The notes beneath the pieces are model-generated. The model did no database searches and had not been told where the DNA came from. It was given only the letters and a program-made list of their open reading frames with translations. The translations under genes and the position numbers were made by a program. Below, piece by piece: positions 33,895-44,929 of a DNA stretch of 64,000 nucleotides. Position 1 is the stretch's first letter; each line of letters begins with the position of its first letter. Source of the DNA: Geobacillus kaustophilus (GTDB lineage: Bacteria > Bacillota > Bacilli > Bacillales > Anoxybacillaceae); contig NZ_JYBP01000003.1 of assembly GCF_000948285.1 (NCBI RefSeq), positions 2,294,001-2,358,000 of the forward strand. Reading direction: 5' to 3'.

Positions 33895-34965
33895 TCACTT
33901 TTGCTGCATCTTGAACTCTAAAAACAGCTCGTTGTAGTAGGCGAGCATGCGCTTTCCTAAGTTTTCGTACACTTCCAAATGCCCTGCCGAATCCAAATCA
34001 GGGTAAAAGCGCCGATCACCGGCGATGTCTTTCGGCAAATAGGCAAGCGCCTTTTTGTTCGGCGTCGAATAGCCGACATACTCGGCGTTTTGCGCCGCGT
34101 GTTTCGGGTCGAGCATAAAATTGATAAACACATGCGCCCCTTCGATGTTTTTCGCTGTTTTCGGAATGACCATGTTGTCAAACCATAAGTTGGAGCCTTC
34201 TTTCGGCACGACATAGTCGAGCTTGTCATTTTCCGCGATGATTTCCGCCGCATCGCCCGACCAGACGACACCAACGGCCGCTTCCTCATTGGCGAGAAGC
34301 ATCTTGATTTCATCGCCGACAATCGCCTTCACATTGGGCATGAGCCGATCGAGCTTTCGCTTTGCTTCTTGCAGATGGGCTTTGTTCGTCTCATTGAGCG
34401 AATAGCCGAGGCTGTTTAACGCCATGCCCATTACTTCGCGCGCTCCGTCGACAAGCAAAATTTGATTGCGCAAGTCCGGGTCCCATAAGTCGTTCCAGCT
34501 GGTGATTATCTTGCCGCCAAGCATTTTCTTGTTGTAGACGATGCCGACCGTCCCCCAAAAATACGGCACCGAATACCGGTTGTGCGGATCAAACGACAAG
34601 TTGAGGAACCGCGGTTCAATATATTTTAAATTCGGCAGCTTGTCGTGATCGAGCGGCAGGAGCAGTTTTTCCTCGATCATTTTGCTGATGGCGTAGTCCG
34701 ACGGAACGGCGACATCAAACGTCGCGCCGCCTTGGGCGATTTTCGCCATCATCGCCTCGTTGGAATCGAACGTTTCATAAATGACTTTCCACCCGGTCTC
34801 TTTTTCAAATTGACGAATGAGCGCAGGGTCAATGTAATCGCCCCAATTGTAGATGGTCACTGTTTTGCCGCCGTATCCTTCCGCTTCGTTCAAACGCTCG
34901 GTGATAAACATGAGAGCGAACGCCGCGATGAACACGGCCGCAAACCCTTGAACAAGCCGTTTCAC
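33895..34965 (-). CDS. potD: Spermidine/putrescine-binding protein PotD
   Basis: Substrate-binding subunit of 356 residues. The N-terminus is a basic patch plus one hydrophobic segment without a lipobox cysteine, so it is probably held by an uncleaved signal anchor. The mature part starts VTIYNWGDYIDPALIRQFEK and has WGTVGIVYNKKML and WSGDAAEIIAEND, typical of PotD/PotF. GTG 34965 immediately follows the potC stop, with GGAGGG upstream in potC. Last gene of potABCD. Confidence 0.93.
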   Translation of the reverse strand: MKRLVQGFAAVFIAAFALMFITERLNEAEGYGGKTVTIYNWGDYIDPALIRQFEKETGWKVIYETFDSNEAMMAKIAQGGATFDVAVPSDYAISKMIEEKLLLPLDHDKLPNLKYIEPRFLNLSFDPHNRYSVPYFWGTVGIVYNKKMLGGKIITSWNDLWDPDLRNQILLVDGAREVMGMALNSLGYSLNETNKAHLQEAKRKLDRLMPNVKAIVGDEIKMLLANEEAAVGVVWSGDAAEIIAENDKLDYVVPKEGSNLWFDNMVIPKTAKNIEGAHVFINFMLDPKHAAQNAEYVGYSTPNKKALAYLPKDIAGDRRFYPDLDSAGHLEVYENLGKRMLAYYNELFLEFKMQQK

Positions 34966-35769
34966 CTACTTTCGCCCTCCTATTCCGTATACGCGGCCGC
35001 CTCTTTGGCTGAGCACATAATAGCCGACGACAAGCAGCATCGTAAAGAAAAATAACAGCGTCGACAGGGCGTTAATGGACAGCGAAATGCCTTGGCGCGC
35101 CCGCGAATAAATTTCCACCGACAGCGTTGAAAAGCCGTTGCCGGTGACGAAAAACGTCACGGCAAAGTCATCGAGCGAATACGTGAGCGCCATGAAAAAG
35201 CCCGCCCATATGCTCGGCGCCAAAAACGGCAGCACCACACCCGACAGCACTTGCCAATGCCCCGCTCCTAAATCGCGCGCCGCATCGATCAACGTCGGGC
35301 TCATTTCCTCCAGTTTGGGGAGCACCATCAATACAACAATCGGCACGCTGAACGCGATATGGGACAACAGCACAGATGTAAACCCTAGTTGAATGCCAGC
35401 GATCGTAAACAACAGCAAAAACGAAGCGCCGATGATGACGTCCGGGCTGACGATCAGCACGTTGTTGAGGGCGAGAAGGGCGTTTTTCGCCCGCTGCCGC
35501 TTGACATAGTAAATCGCCAATGCCCCCATGACTCCTAAAATCGTCGCGATCGCCGCGGACAATAAGGCGATGACAATCGTATTCAGCACGATCATCAACA
35601 ATCGATCGTCCGACAATACATCGCGATACCATTTCAAGGTGAACGATTGAAAATCGTGCATCGCCCCGCCGCTGTTGAACGAATAATACATCAAATAGAC
35701 AATCGGCGTATACATCACGGCAAACACGACCAAAAGATACACGCGTCCCCACCAATGTGTCCGTTTCAT
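34966..35769 (-). CDS. potC: Spermidine/putrescine ABC permease PotC
   Basis: A 267-residue permease with six spans; the EAA loop is [23 protein letters not shown] 35769 lies in an ATGA overlap with potB and has AGAGGG upstream; longer starts are not supported. Forms the channel with PotB. Confidence 0.93.
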   Translation of the reverse strand: MKRTHWWGRVYLLVVFAVMYTPIVYLMYYSFNSGGAMHDFQSFTLKWYRDVLSDDRLLMIVLNTIVIALLSAAIATILGVMGALAIYYVKRQRAKNALLALNNVLIVSPDVIIGASFLLLFTIAGIQLGFTSVLLSHIAFSVPIVVLMVLPKLEEMSPTLIDAARDLGAGHWQVLSGVVLPFLAPSIWAGFFMALTYSLDDFAVTFFVTGNGFSTLSVEIYSRARQGISLSINALSTLLFFFTMLLVVGYYVLSQRGGRVYGIGGRK

Positions 35770-36575
35770 CGGCTTCCCTCTTTCCTTCCGGTTCCTGTCA
35801 AGACGACAATGACGGCCATCGCCGCCATTAAGACAACGGCGATCGTCGCCCCCATCCCCCAATCTTGTGTGACAAGGAAGTGCTGCTCGATGGCGGTGCC
35901 GAGCGTAATGACACGGTTGCCCGCGACAAGACGCGTAATCATAAACAACGACAATGCCGGGATAAACACGGCTTGGCAGCCGGCCTTCACCCCGCTAAGC
36001 GTGAGCGGGAAGACAACGCGGCGGAACGTCGTCCACGCCGAAGCGCCTAAATCGCGGGCGGCATCGACAAGCGACGGCGGCAATTCTTCAAGAGCATTAA
36101 AAATCGGCAGCACCATAAACGGAATAAAAATGTACACCGATACAAACACAAAGCTGAAATCGGTAAACAACAGCTGCCGTGCGCCGATGCCAAGCGTCTG
36201 CAACAGGGCGTTGGCCAAACCGTACGTGCCGAACAGCCCTAAAAACGCATACACCTTCAGCAACAAATTCACCCACATCGGCAAGATGAGCAACAACAGC
36301 CATAACTGCTTGTGCTTCGTTTTTGTCAGCCAATAGGCGGTAGGATAGCCAATCAACAGCGACACAAGGGTAATCAAAAACGCGTACCAAAACGAATAGG
36401 CCATCATTTTCAAATAAATGGGCGTCAACACTTTTTCATAATTCGCAAGCGTCCAATGCCCATCCATATCCAAAAACGATTCGTACAATAAGAAAACAAT
36501 TGGGGCGATGACAAACAAAACAAGCCAAATGCCATAAGGGACTAAATACCAGTTCCGCCACGCCCGCTCCATCAT
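35766..36575 (-). CDS. potB: Spermidine/putrescine ABC permease PotB
   Basis: A 269-residue permease with six spans and EAA loop [20 protein letters not shown]. Its start overlaps the potA stop (ATGA) and its stop overlaps the potC start, so the operon is tightly coupled. Confidence 0.93.
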   Translation of the reverse strand: MMERAWRNWYLVPYGIWLVLFVIAPIVFLLYESFLDMDGHWTLANYEKVLTPIYLKMMAYSFWYAFLITLVSLLIGYPTAYWLTKTKHKQLWLLLLILPMWVNLLLKVYAFLGLFGTYGLANALLQTLGIGARQLLFTDFSFVFVSVYIFIPFMVLPIFNALEELPPSLVDAARDLGASAWTTFRRVVFPLTLSGVKAGCQAVFIPALSLFMITRLVAGNRVITLGTAIEQHFLVTQDWGMGATIAVVLMAAMAVIVVLTGTGRKEGSR

Positions 36576-37633
36576 TCGCCCCCGTCCTCCCTTTCATCCC
36601 GCATGACGTGAATCGCTTCCGGTTCAAAACGAAGGCCGACGATTTCCCCGACTTCCGCCTTTTTCGTCGAATGGACAAGCCATTCATTCCCATTTTCATC
36701 GTAGCCGCAAATTTCATAATGGACGCCGCGGAATAAGAGCGAATCGACACGAATGACGATCTGGCCGGCTTCCGGCGCTGCAAGTTCCAAATCTTCCGGG
36801 CGGATGACGACGTCGACCGGTTCATTCGGGGCAAAGCCGCGGTCGACGCAAACGAAGCGCTGGCCGGCAAACTCAACGAGGAAATCTTCGATCATGCGCC
36901 CCGGTAGAATGTTCGATTCCCCGATAAAATCAGCGACAAACCGGTTCACTGGCTCATCGTAAATCTCTTTTGGGGTTCCAAACTGCTGAATTTTCCCTTT
37001 ATTTAGAACAAAAATGTAATCAGACATCGCCAGCGCTTCTTCTTGATCATGCGTGACGAAAATAAACGTGATCCCCAACCGGCGCTGCAGTTCACGAAGT
37101 TCGTACTGCATTTCCGTGCGCAGCTTCAAATCCAACGCCGACAGCGGCTCATCAAGAAGCAGCACTTCCGGCTCATTCACAATCGCCCGGGCAATCGCGA
37201 CACGCTGCCGCTGGCCCCCGGACATCTCTTGAATGCGGCGGCGCTCATATCCTTCCAAATTGACAAACTGGAGCGCTTCGCTCACTTTGCCGCGAATGTC
37301 CGCTTCTTTCATTTTTTTCACGCGCAAGCCAAAGGCAACGTTTTCAAATACGTCAAGATGCGGAAACAAGGCGTAATCTTGAAAAACAGTATTGACTTGC
37401 CGCTTGTTCGGCGGGACGTTCTGAATCGGCTTCCCGTGGAAATAAATCGTTCCTTGCGTTGGCTCGATAAACCCCGCAATCAGCCGCAAAATCGTCGTCT
37501 TCCCGCACCCCGACGGCCCAAGCAGCGTATAAAACTTTCCGCGCTCAATCGCAAAGCTGACATCATCCAATACCGTCATGCCGTCATATTCCTTCGTCAC
37601 TCGCTCGAAGCGGATGATTTCTTCTCCGTTCAC
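36572..37633 (-). CDS. potA: Spermidine/putrescine ABC ATPase PotA
   Basis: A 353-residue ATPase. Walker [19 protein letters not shown], signature [14 protein letters not shown], Walker [13 protein letters not shown] and switch [10 protein letters not shown] are all present. The C-terminal TOBE region starts near [17 protein letters not shown] 37633 with GGGGGG upstream is the best start; no in-frame ATG has a ribosome site. First gene of the operon. Confidence 0.92.
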   Translation of the reverse strand: MNGEEIIRFERVTKEYDGMTVLDDVSFAIERGKFYTLLGPSGCGKTTILRLIAGFIEPTQGTIYFHGKPIQNVPPNKRQVNTVFQDYALFPHLDVFENVAFGLRVKKMKEADIRGKVSEALQFVNLEGYERRRIQEMSGGQRQRVAIARAIVNEPEVLLLDEPLSALDLKLRTEMQYELRELQRRLGITFIFVTHDQEEALAMSDYIFVLNKGKIQQFGTPKEIYDEPVNRFVADFIGESNILPGRMIEDFLVEFAGQRFVCVDRGFAPNEPVDVVIRPEDLELAAPEAGQIVIRVDSLLFRGVHYEICGYDENGNEWLVHSTKKAEVGEIVGLRFEPEAIHVMRDEREDGGE

Positions 37634-37956
37634 TTCCAGCCCCCCGTCTTCTTCATTTCTATCATTCCTAATTAGAACATAGGGGCAGCGAAAGTGCAAC
37701 GACAAAACGATCGTTGAACCATCTTCCCCGCCCATGTCAATGCTTTAAGAAGGGAAAAATGGTCGACGATGCAATTGACAAGGCAACATGCCGCCCATTT
37801 TCCTCTCTTACAGAAGCTTGTCTGTCAGACATAATCAAAGCATTGAAAAAATAGATTCAAAATATTTTTACCACTATCGGCTCAAACGTTTCTATTGAAC
37901 ATGGCAAAAACCAATTTTTTCTATTATAATATATCTATGAATTCTGTTAGGGAGGA
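37634..37956. other. Intergenic stretch between potA and the zinc-ribbon gene
   Basis: Holds the divergent promoters. AT-rich towards the right, with TATAATATATCTATG just before 37940 as a likely -10 for the next gene. No reading frame of note. Confidence 0.5.
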
Positions 37957-38346
37957 ATGAAATTGAAAAGCATTAAGCCCGGCCGCGGCCCATCGATGCA
38001 AGGATTGGTTGGAAGCATCGCCGCTGTATTGTTCGGCGTCTTTTGGATGGTGATGGCGTCCTCGATCACCGCTGATTCGCCGTTTCCCGCCGCCCGCTTT
38101 TTTCCGTTTTTCGGCCTTGTCGTCATCGCAATCGGCGTGTTTCAAGGGATTTACCATTACAAAAACGCGACGGGAAAACAGCGCATGTCCTTGTTGGACA
38201 TTGTCGACAGCGAGGAAGAGCCCGACCCGCTGAACGTCCGATTCGGAAGCCATAAACAGCCAAACAAGCATTGTCCTCATTGCGGCGGGCATGTGCGGCA
38301 CGATTTCCAATTTTGCCCCCGATGTGGGAAAGCGCTTCTCCCTTGA
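37957..38346 (+). CDS. Membrane protein with C-terminal zinc ribbon
   Basis: A 129-residue protein: two spans (GSIAAVLFGVFWMVMASSI and FFPFFGLVVIAIGVFQGIY), an acidic linker, and a zinc ribbon with CPHCGGHVRHDFQFCPRCGK near the end. The start ATG follows GGAGG. The zinc ribbon should face the cytoplasm. No specific function is known to me. Confidence 0.75.
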   Translation: MKLKSIKPGRGPSMQGLVGSIAAVLFGVFWMVMASSITADSPFPAARFFPFFGLVVIAIGVFQGIYHYKNATGKQRMSLLDIVDSEEEPDPLNVRFGSHKQPNKHCPHCGGHVRHDFQFCPRCGKALLP

Positions 38347-38462
38347 TTCGGGAAATTCTTTTTTTGAAATTTCCTTGCTTCACCGTATTGAATAATTTCG
38401 AAAAATACATTAAATTATATAGTAATCATCAAAACGTCACCGCACAATTGCATACCGGCATT

Positions 38463-38561
38463 CTTATCAAGAGAGGGGGAGGGACTGGCCCGATGAACCC
38501 TCAGCAACCTGGCCCGCGGCCAAGGTGCTAAATCCAGACAGGCGGAAGCCTGGAAGATAAG
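38463..38561 (+). ncRNA. SAM-I riboswitch (S-box) aptamer
   Basis: P1 arms CTTATC and GATAAG close the fold. The core shows AAGAGAGGGGGAGGGACTGG, CCCGATGAACCC, TCAGCAACC and AAGGTGCTAAATCC, the standard S-box landmarks. It precedes yitJ, the classic target in B. subtilis. When SAM is bound the downstream terminator should form. Confidence 0.95.
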
Positions 38562-38603
38562 AAGAAGCGAATGAAAAGTCTTCTTCTTAGAAGGCTTTTT
38601 TCT
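38562..38603 (+). terminator. Riboswitch-controlled terminator
   Basis: AGTCTTCT pairs with AGAAGGCT and is followed by a T-run near 38595-38601. The competing antiterminator can form from GATAAGAAGAAG at the 3' side of P1 with CTTCTTCTT at 38580-38588. Confidence 0.9.
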
Positions 38604-38632
38604 TTTACTACGGAGAAACGGGGGAATGGAAC

Positions 38633-40483
38633 GTGGGATTGCTGGATGAGTTGAAAGAACGCATTCTCATCGCTGACGGAGCGATGGGGACGCTTCTATA
38701 TTCGCACGGCATCGACCGTTGTTTTGAAGAATTGAATCTATCCAATCCAGATGAAATCGTTCACATTCACGAGGCGTATATCGCCGCGGGCGCCGATGTC
38801 ATTCAGACGAATACATACGGCGCCAACTATGTGAAACTCGCCCGCTACGGCTTGCAAGACGATGTGCCGGCGATAAATCGCGCCGCTGTAAGGCTGGCGA
38901 AACAAGCGGCGAACGGACGGGCATACGTGCTTGGAACGATCGGGGGGCTGCGCACGTTAAACAAAAGCGTCGTCACGCTCGAAGAAGTGAAGCGGACGTT
39001 TCGCGAGCAGCTGTTTGTGTTGCTAGCGGAAGGGGTTGATGGCGTACTGCTCGAAACGTATTACGATTTGGAAGAGTTGGAGGCAGTGCTTGCCATCGCC
39101 CGCAAAGAGACCGACTTGCCGATTATCGCTCACGTCTCGCTTCATGAAGTCGGCGTCTTACAAGATGGCACGCCGCTCGCGGACGCCCTTGCCCGCCTAG
39201 AGGCGCTCGGGGCCGATGTCGTCGGACTGAACTGTCGTCTCGGTCCGTATCATATGCTTCGGTCGCTCGAGGAAGTGCCGCTGCCAAAGCAGGCGTTTTT
39301 GTCGGCGTATCCGAACGCCAGCCTTCCGGATTACCGCGACGGCCGGCTTGTCTATGAGACGAACGCTGAATATTTCGAGGAAACGGCCAAAGCGTTCCGC
39401 GACCAAGGGGTGCGCTTGATTGGCGGGTGCTGCGGTACGACGCCGAAACATATTGAAGTGATGGCGAAAGCGCTCTCCGACCGAACGCCAGTGACGGAAA
39501 AAACGGTGAAACGGCGCGCCACCTCTGTATCTGTTTCCGCTGACATCCCGTCAGCGGCCACGCCGCTTCCCGAGCTCGCCCGCACGCGCCGCTCGGTCAT
39601 CGTCGAGCTCGATCCGCCGAAAAAGCTCGGCATTGACGAGTTTCTCACTGGGGCGAAGGCGCTCCATGACGCCGGCATCGACGCGCTGACGTTGGCTGAC
39701 AACTCGCTCGCCACACCGCGCATCAGCAACGCCGCTGTCGCCACGATCATCAAGGAGCGGCTCGGCGTCCGCCCGCTTGTGCATATTACATGCCGCGATC
39801 GCAATTTGATCGGCTTGCAGTCGCATTTGATGGGCTTGCATACGCTCGGCATCACCGACGTGCTCGCCATTACCGGCGATCCGTCGAAAATCGGCGACTT
39901 CCCAGGGGCGACGTCGGTGTATGATTTATCATCGTTCGATTTGATCCGCTTGATCCGCCAGTTTAACGAAGGGCTGTCGTACTCGGGCAAACCGCTTGGG
40001 CAAAAAACGAACTTCTCGATCGGCGCTGCGTTCAACCCGAACGTCCGCCATTTGGACAAAGCGGTCGAGCGGATGGAGAAAAAAATTCAGTGCGGCGCTC
40101 ACTACTTCTTGACCCAACCAGTTTACTCGGAAGAAAAAATCGTACAAATGTACGAGGCGACGAAACACCTTGACACGCCGATTTACATCGGCATTATGCC
40201 GCTTGTGAGCGCGCGCAACGCCGAGTTTTTGCATCATGAAGTGCCAGGGATCACCCTTTCCGATGAGATTCGCGCCCGCATGGCCGCCTGCGGCGGCGAC
40301 CCGGTGCAAGCAGCCAAGGAAGGCATCGCCATCGCCAAATCGCTCATTGACGCTGCGTTCGATTTGTTTAACGGCATTTATTTGATCACGCCGTTTTTGC
40401 GCTATGACATGACGGTCGAGCTTGTCCGCTACATTCACGAAAAAGAAGCGGCCCTGAAAGAAAGGAAGGTTGTTCATGGCTAA
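38633..40483 (+). CDS. yitJ: Bifunctional homocysteine S-methyltransferase / 5,10-methylenetetrahydrofolate reductase
   Basis: 616 residues. The N-terminal half is a homocysteine methyltransferase with zinc ligands in [10 protein letters not shown] and [13 protein letters not shown]. The C-terminal half, from about residue 320, is an MTHFR ([40 protein letters not shown]). GTG 38633 with GGGGGAATGG upstream. Controlled by the SAM-I riboswitch and overlapping metH by 8 bases. It makes methyl-THF and probably passes methyl groups toward methionine. Confidence 0.95.
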   Translation: MGLLDELKERILIADGAMGTLLYSHGIDRCFEELNLSNPDEIVHIHEAYIAAGADVIQTNTYGANYVKLARYGLQDDVPAINRAAVRLAKQAANGRAYVLGTIGGLRTLNKSVVTLEEVKRTFREQLFVLLAEGVDGVLLETYYDLEELEAVLAIARKETDLPIIAHVSLHEVGVLQDGTPLADALARLEALGADVVGLNCRLGPYHMLRSLEEVPLPKQAFLSAYPNASLPDYRDGRLVYETNAEYFEETAKAFRDQGVRLIGGCCGTTPKHIEVMAKALSDRTPVTEKTVKRRATSVSVSADIPSAATPLPELARTRRSVIVELDPPKKLGIDEFLTGAKALHDAGIDALTLADNSLATPRISNAAVATIIKERLGVRPLVHITCRDRNLIGLQSHLMGLHTLGITDVLAITGDPSKIGDFPGATSVYDLSSFDLIRLIRQFNEGLSYSGKPLGQKTNFSIGAAFNPNVRHLDKAVERMEKKIQCGAHYFLTQPVYSEEKIVQMYEATKHLDTPIYIGIMPLVSARNAEFLHHEVPGITLSDEIRARMAACGGDPVQAAKEGIAIAKSLIDAAFDLFNGIYLITPFLRYDMTVELVRYIHEKEAALKERKVVHG

Positions 40484-43400
40484 GGTCTCCTTAGAACAGC
40501 AGCTGAAGAAAAAAATTCTTGTCATCGACGGCGCCATGGGCACGATGATCCAAAGCGCGAATTTATCGGCCGCCGACTTTGGCGGCGAGGCGTATGAAGG
40601 GTGCAACGAATATTTGACATTGACCGCCCCGCATGTCATCCGCGGCATCCATGAAGCGTATTTAGGAGCGGGCGCCGATATCATCGAAACGAACACGTTC
40701 GGGGCGACACGCATCGTGCTGGATGAATACGGCCTGGGTCATTTAGCGCTTGAGCTGAACATCGAAGCGGCCAAGCTCGCCAAACAAGCAGCGGAATCGT
40801 TTTCGACGCCGGACTGGCCGCGCTTTGTCGCCGGTTCGATGGGCCCGACGACGAAAACGTTGTCGGTTACAGGCGGGGCGACGTTTGATGAGCTTGTCGC
40901 CGCCTACGAAGAACAGGTGCGTGGGCTGTTGTTGGGCGGCGTCGACCTTCTTCTGCTCGAGACGTGCCAAGATACACTCAATGTCAAAGCCGGTTTTCTC
41001 GGCATTTCGAAGGCGTTTGAGGCGGTCGGCCGCCGCGTTCCGCTCATGATTTCCGGCACGATCGAACCGATGGGCACGACGCTTGCCGGGCAGGCGATCG
41101 ATGCGTTTTTCATCTCAGTGCGCCATATGAAGCCGATCGCCGTCGGCTTAAACTGCGCGACCGGCCCGGAGTTTATGACCGACCATTTGCGCACGCTCGC
41201 CTCGCTTGCGGATACGGCGGTCAGCTGTTACCCGAACGCCGGTCTGCCGGATGAGGAAGGCCGCTACCATGAAACACCGGACATGCTGGCGGAGAAAATC
41301 CGCCGCTTTGCCGAAAAGGGATGGATCAACATCGTCGGCGGGTGCTGCGGCACGACGCCCGACCATATTCGCGCCATTGCCGAAGCGGTGCGTGATCTTC
41401 CACCGCGGGCAATCCCGTCTTCGTTTGATGTGCACGCCGTCTCGGGCATCGATGCGCTCATTTATGATAAAACGATGCGCCCTCTCTTTGTCGGCGAGCG
41501 GACAAACGTCATCGGTTCGCGCAAATTCAAGCGCCTCATCGCCGAAGGCAAGTACGAAGAAGCGGCGGAAATCGCCCGTGCCCAAGTGAAAAACGGCGCC
41601 CATGTCATCGACATTTGCTTGGCCGACCCGGACCGCGACGAACTCTATGACATGGAACAGTTCGTCCGCGAAGTCGTGAAAAAAGTGAAAGTGCCGCTCG
41701 TCATCGACTCGACCGACGAGCGCGTCATTGAACGGGCCCTCACCTACTCGCAAGGGAAAGCGATCATCAATTCGATCAACTTAGAAGACGGTGAGGAGCG
41801 GTTTGCGAAAGTCGTTCCTCTCTTGCACCAATACGGCGCCGCCGTCGTCGTCGGCACGATCGATGAACAAGGGATGGCCGTCACCGCAGAGCGGAAACTT
41901 GAGATCGCCTTGCGTTCGTATGACTTGCTGGTGAACCGCTACGGCGTCCCAGCGCGCGACATCATTTTCGACCCGCTCGTCTTCCCGGTCGGCACTGGCG
42001 ATGAGCAATACATCGGCGCGGCGAAAGAAACGATCGAAGGCATCCGCCTCATTAAAGAGCAGCTGCCCGAGTGCTTGACGATGCTCGGCATCAGCAACGT
42101 CTCGTTCGGCTTGCCGCCGGCCGGACGCGAGGTGCTCAACTCCGTCTTTTTATACTATTGCACGCAAGCCGGGCTCGATTACGCCATCGTCAACACCGAG
42201 AAACTGGAGCGTTTTGCCTCGATTCCGGAAGAGGAAGTGCGGATGGCCGAGGCTCTGCTGTTCGATACAAACGACGAAACGTTAAACGCCTTTATCGAAT
42301 TTTACCGAAGCAAAATCACCGCCGCCAAACCGGCGCAGACGAACTTGAGCTTGGAAGAGCGGCTTGCCCGCTACGTCATTGAAGGGTCGAAAGACGGGCT
42401 CATTCCCGATTTGGAAAAGGCGCTTGAGATCTACTCCGATCCGCTGTCGATCATCAACGGCCCGCTTATGGCCGGCATGGATGAAGTCGGGCGGCTGTTC
42501 AACAACAACCAGCTCATCGTCGCCGAAGTGCTGCAAAGCGCGGAAGTGATGAAAGCGGCCGTCGCCTTTTTAGAGCCGTATATGGAAAAGAAAGAAGGAA
42601 GCACAAAAGGAAAAGTCATTCTCGCCACCGTCAAAGGCGATGTCCATGACATCGGCAAAAACTTGGTCGACATCATTCTAAGCAACAACGGCTACGAGGT
42701 GATCGACCTCGGCATTAAAGTCGCCCCGCAGCAACTCATTGAAGCGGTGCGCGAACATCAACCGGACATCATCGGGCTGTCGGGCCTGCTCGTCAAATCG
42801 GCCCAGCAGATGGTCGTCACCGCCCAAGATTTGCGGCAAGCGGGCATCTCGATCCCGATTTTGGTCGGCGGCGCCGCCTTGACGCGCAAGTTTACGGAAA
42901 ACAAAATCGCGCCCGAATATGACGGCATCGTCTTGTACGCAAAAGACGCCATGGACGGGCTCGCGCTCGCCAACCAAATCCAGCAAGGCGAGATCGACTA
43001 CACAAAAAAAGAAGCGGCCGAAAGCGAGCCAGCGCGGCCAACGGCGGTCGCCACCGCAGTCAAATCGAACGTCTCGACCGATGTGCCGGTCTACGTCCCG
43101 GCGGACCTCAACCGCCACGTGCTGCGAAATGTGCCGCTTGACCACATTCTGCCGTACGTCAACTGGCAAATGGTGCTCGGACACCACCTCGGCTTGAAAG
43201 GAAAGGTGAAACGGCTGCTTGAGGAGAAAGACGAAAAAGCGTTGGCGTTAAAAGCGGTCGTCGACGAACTCATCGCCGAAGCGAAAGATCATCACTGGAT
43301 TCAGCCCGCTGGCGTCTACCGCTTCTTCCCGGCGCAAAGCGACGGCAACCGGGTATACATTTACGATCCGTCCGACCGGCAAACAGCGCTTGAAACGTTT

Positions 43401-43886
43401 GACTTTCCGCGTCAGCCGAGGCCGCCGTACCTTTGCCTTGCCGATTACTTGAAATCAAAAGAAAGCGGCGAAATGGATTACGTTGGCTTGTTCGCCGTCA
43501 CCGCCGGGCATGGCGTCCGCGAACTCGCCCAGCGTTGGAAAGACGAAGGCGAATTTTTGAAAAGCCACGCCATCCAAGCGCTGGCGCTCGAGATTGCCGA
43601 AGGATTTGCCGAACGAATCCATCAAATTATGCGCGACCGCTGGGGCTTCCCGGACGATCCAGATTTCACGATGGAAGAGCGCTTCGCCGCCAAATACCAA
43701 GGCCAGCGCTACTCGTTCGGCTACCCGGCCTGTCCGAACTTGGAAGATCAGGAGAAACTGTTCCGTCTCCTTCATCCGGAAGACATCGGCATCCGCCTCA
43801 CCGACGGCTATATGATGGAGCCCGAAGCATCGGTTTCGGCGATCGTCTTCGCCCATCCGGAAGCGCGGTATTTCAATGTGTTATAA
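40476..43886 (+). CDS. metH: Cobalamin-dependent methionine synthase MetH
   Basis: 1136 residues with all four modules. Homocysteine domain: [15 protein letters not shown], zinc ligand in [11 protein letters not shown]. Methyl-THF domain from about 340: [16 protein letters not shown]12 domain with cobalt-ligand His in [14 protein letters not shown] near residue 721 and LVGGAALT. C-terminal activation domain: [15 protein letters not shown] near 1075. ATG 40476 has GGAAGG upstream inside the yitJ end. Under the same riboswitch. Confidence 0.97.
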   Translation: MAKVSLEQQLKKKILVIDGAMGTMIQSANLSAADFGGEAYEGCNEYLTLTAPHVIRGIHEAYLGAGADIIETNTFGATRIVLDEYGLGHLALELNIEAAKLAKQAAESFSTPDWPRFVAGSMGPTTKTLSVTGGATFDELVAAYEEQVRGLLLGGVDLLLLETCQDTLNVKAGFLGISKAFEAVGRRVPLMISGTIEPMGTTLAGQAIDAFFISVRHMKPIAVGLNCATGPEFMTDHLRTLASLADTAVSCYPNAGLPDEEGRYHETPDMLAEKIRRFAEKGWINIVGGCCGTTPDHIRAIAEAVRDLPPRAIPSSFDVHAVSGIDALIYDKTMRPLFVGERTNVIGSRKFKRLIAEGKYEEAAEIARAQVKNGAHVIDICLADPDRDELYDMEQFVREVVKKVKVPLVIDSTDERVIERALTYSQGKAIINSINLEDGEERFAKVVPLLHQYGAAVVVGTIDEQGMAVTAERKLEIALRSYDLLVNRYGVPARDIIFDPLVFPVGTGDEQYIGAAKETIEGIRLIKEQLPECLTMLGISNVSFGLPPAGREVLNSVFLYYCTQAGLDYAIVNTEKLERFASIPEEEVRMAEALLFDTNDETLNAFIEFYRSKITAAKPAQTNLSLEERLARYVIEGSKDGLIPDLEKALEIYSDPLSIINGPLMAGMDEVGRLFNNNQLIVAEVLQSAEVMKAAVAFLEPYMEKKEGSTKGKVILATVKGDVHDIGKNLVDIILSNNGYEVIDLGIKVAPQQLIEAVREHQPDIIGLSGLLVKSAQQMVVTAQDLRQAGISIPILVGGAALTRKFTENKIAPEYDGIVLYAKDAMDGLALANQIQQGEIDYTKKEAAESEPARPTAVATAVKSNVSTDVPVYVPADLNRHVLRNVPLDHILPYVNWQMVLGHHLGLKGKVKRLLEEKDEKALALKAVVDELIAEAKDHHWIQPAGVYRFFPAQSDGNRVYIYDPSDRQTALETFDFPRQPRPPYLCLADYLKSKESGEMDYVGLFAVTAGHGVRELAQRWKDEGEFLKSHAIQALALEIAEGFAERIHQIMRDRWGFPDDPDFTMEERFAAKYQGQRYSFGYPACPNLEDQEKLFRLLHPEDIGIRLTDGYMMEPEASVSAIVFAHPEARYFNVL

Positions 43887-43931
43887 GCAGGAAACGAGCT
43901 GGACTATGTGAGCCAGCTCGTTTGCTTTTTT
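43887..43931 (+). terminator. Terminator of yitJ-metH
   Basis: AAACGAGCTGG pairs with CCAGCTCGTTT, flanked by GCA/TGC, then a T-run. Confidence 0.92.
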
Positions 43932-44027
43932 ACGCACCTTGGCGTTTCCTATTTTGCAGCAAAAAAGACGGGGGATTGGCGCTCTGGGAAAACCACGATG
44001 TTTGTTCACGTGCCAGCCATCATTGAT

Positions 44028-44447
44028 TCAAATGATGGATTCAGGCATATAACATTCCCCGCCAAGCCGACGAAAATCTTTTTCGTTCCAGGTGATGATC
44101 CCTTGAATGGATGAAGTGTGCTCCACCAGCGCCGAAAGATACGCATCAGCAAAATCGACGCTGCAACGGGCGTAAGCATCTAATGCCTTTTCAACAACTT
44201 CTTTGCCTGTCGTCTTAACACAGGAAGCCTCTATAATTTGCTTCAGCTTGCTTGCGATCTCTCCTTTCGTATACCCGTACCGTTTCGACTCAAGCACCCA
44301 GCAGCATTCCGCGACAACAAGAGGATGCAATAGGAACACAAATTCACCGTTGACCGCCTTTTCAAACACCCGATAGGCAACCGAAGATTGTTCCTCATCG
44401 TCATTGGCTAAAAAACGAATGATGATGTTCGTATCTAAAATATACAT
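44028..44447 (-). CDS. PIN-domain toxin (VapC-like ribonuclease)
   Basis: A 139-residue PIN nuclease: Asp in MYILDTNIIIRFL, Glu in VVAECCWVLE, then SVDFADAYLSAL and ITWNEKDFRRL supply the remaining acidic residues. It lies 24 bases after the AbrB-type antitoxin gene and is probably co-expressed. GGGAGAAGAGG precedes ATG 44447. Likely cleaves RNA when free of antitoxin. The active-site acids look intact. Confidence 0.88.
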   Translation of the reverse strand: MYILDTNIIIRFLANDDEEQSSVAYRVFEKAVNGEFVFLLHPLVVAECCWVLESKRYGYTKGEIASKLKQIIEASCVKTTGKEVVEKALDAYARCSVDFADAYLSALVEHTSSIQGIITWNEKDFRRLGGECYMPESII

Positions 44448-44471
44448 GTTTCATCCTCTTCTCCCTATCAT

Positions 44472-44765
44472 CTACTCCTCGTTCTTTTCCCTTTTGGACA
44501 TCCGTTCCTCTTTCGCCTGTTTGCGAATATCCGCCCATGCCATCGGACGGCTGTCTCCCCTAGGCGGCATGGTGCCGAACAAAGATAGCAGCGCATCTTT
44601 CTTTTTCACCTTTAACGTCACCTCTTGATTTTCCCCATAAACAAACGCGACTTGGTCTCCCGGTTCTGCCCCAAGCACTTCTCTGATCTTCATTGGAATC
44701 GTCACTTGATGTTTCGAAGAAAGTGTGGAGTAATACGTGTACGTTTCATGTGAGGATGGCTTCAT
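44472..44765 (-). CDS. AbrB/MazE-like antitoxin
   Basis: A 97-residue swapped-hairpin DNA-binding protein: STLSSKHQVTIPMKIREVLG is the SpoVT/AbrB signature, followed by AEPGDQVAFVYGE. The C-terminal half is charged and should mask the toxin. ATG 44765 has GAGGAGG upstream; the open frame further up to 44903 is judged non-coding. Partner of the PIN toxin gene and probably its repressor. Confidence 0.85.
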   Translation of the reverse strand: MKPSSHETYTYYSTLSSKHQVTIPMKIREVLGAEPGDQVAFVYGENQEVTLKVKKKDALLSLFGTMPPRGDSRPMAWADIRKQAKEERMSKREKNEE

Positions 44766-44861
44766 CACGATTCCTCCTCGTATAGTATGTTTAGAAAGAT
44801 TTTTAAATCGAATTTCCAGTTCGATATGCTCCTTGACAATCGCATATTCTTGGGTGACTTG

Positions 44862-44893
44862 CCCACGGGGGAGGGGCGTCCCTCCCCCGTGGG
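44862..44893. repeat. Perfect 14-bp inverted repeat
   Basis: CCCACGGGGGAGGG, loop GCGT, CCCTCCCCCGTGGG. It lies between the antitoxin gene and the IS110 element, has no T-run, and could be a cruciform or a structure at the IS boundary. Confidence 0.6.
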
Positions 44894-44929
44894 TCGCAAA
44901 CATATTTCACAAACATCGGGGTTGGACTT

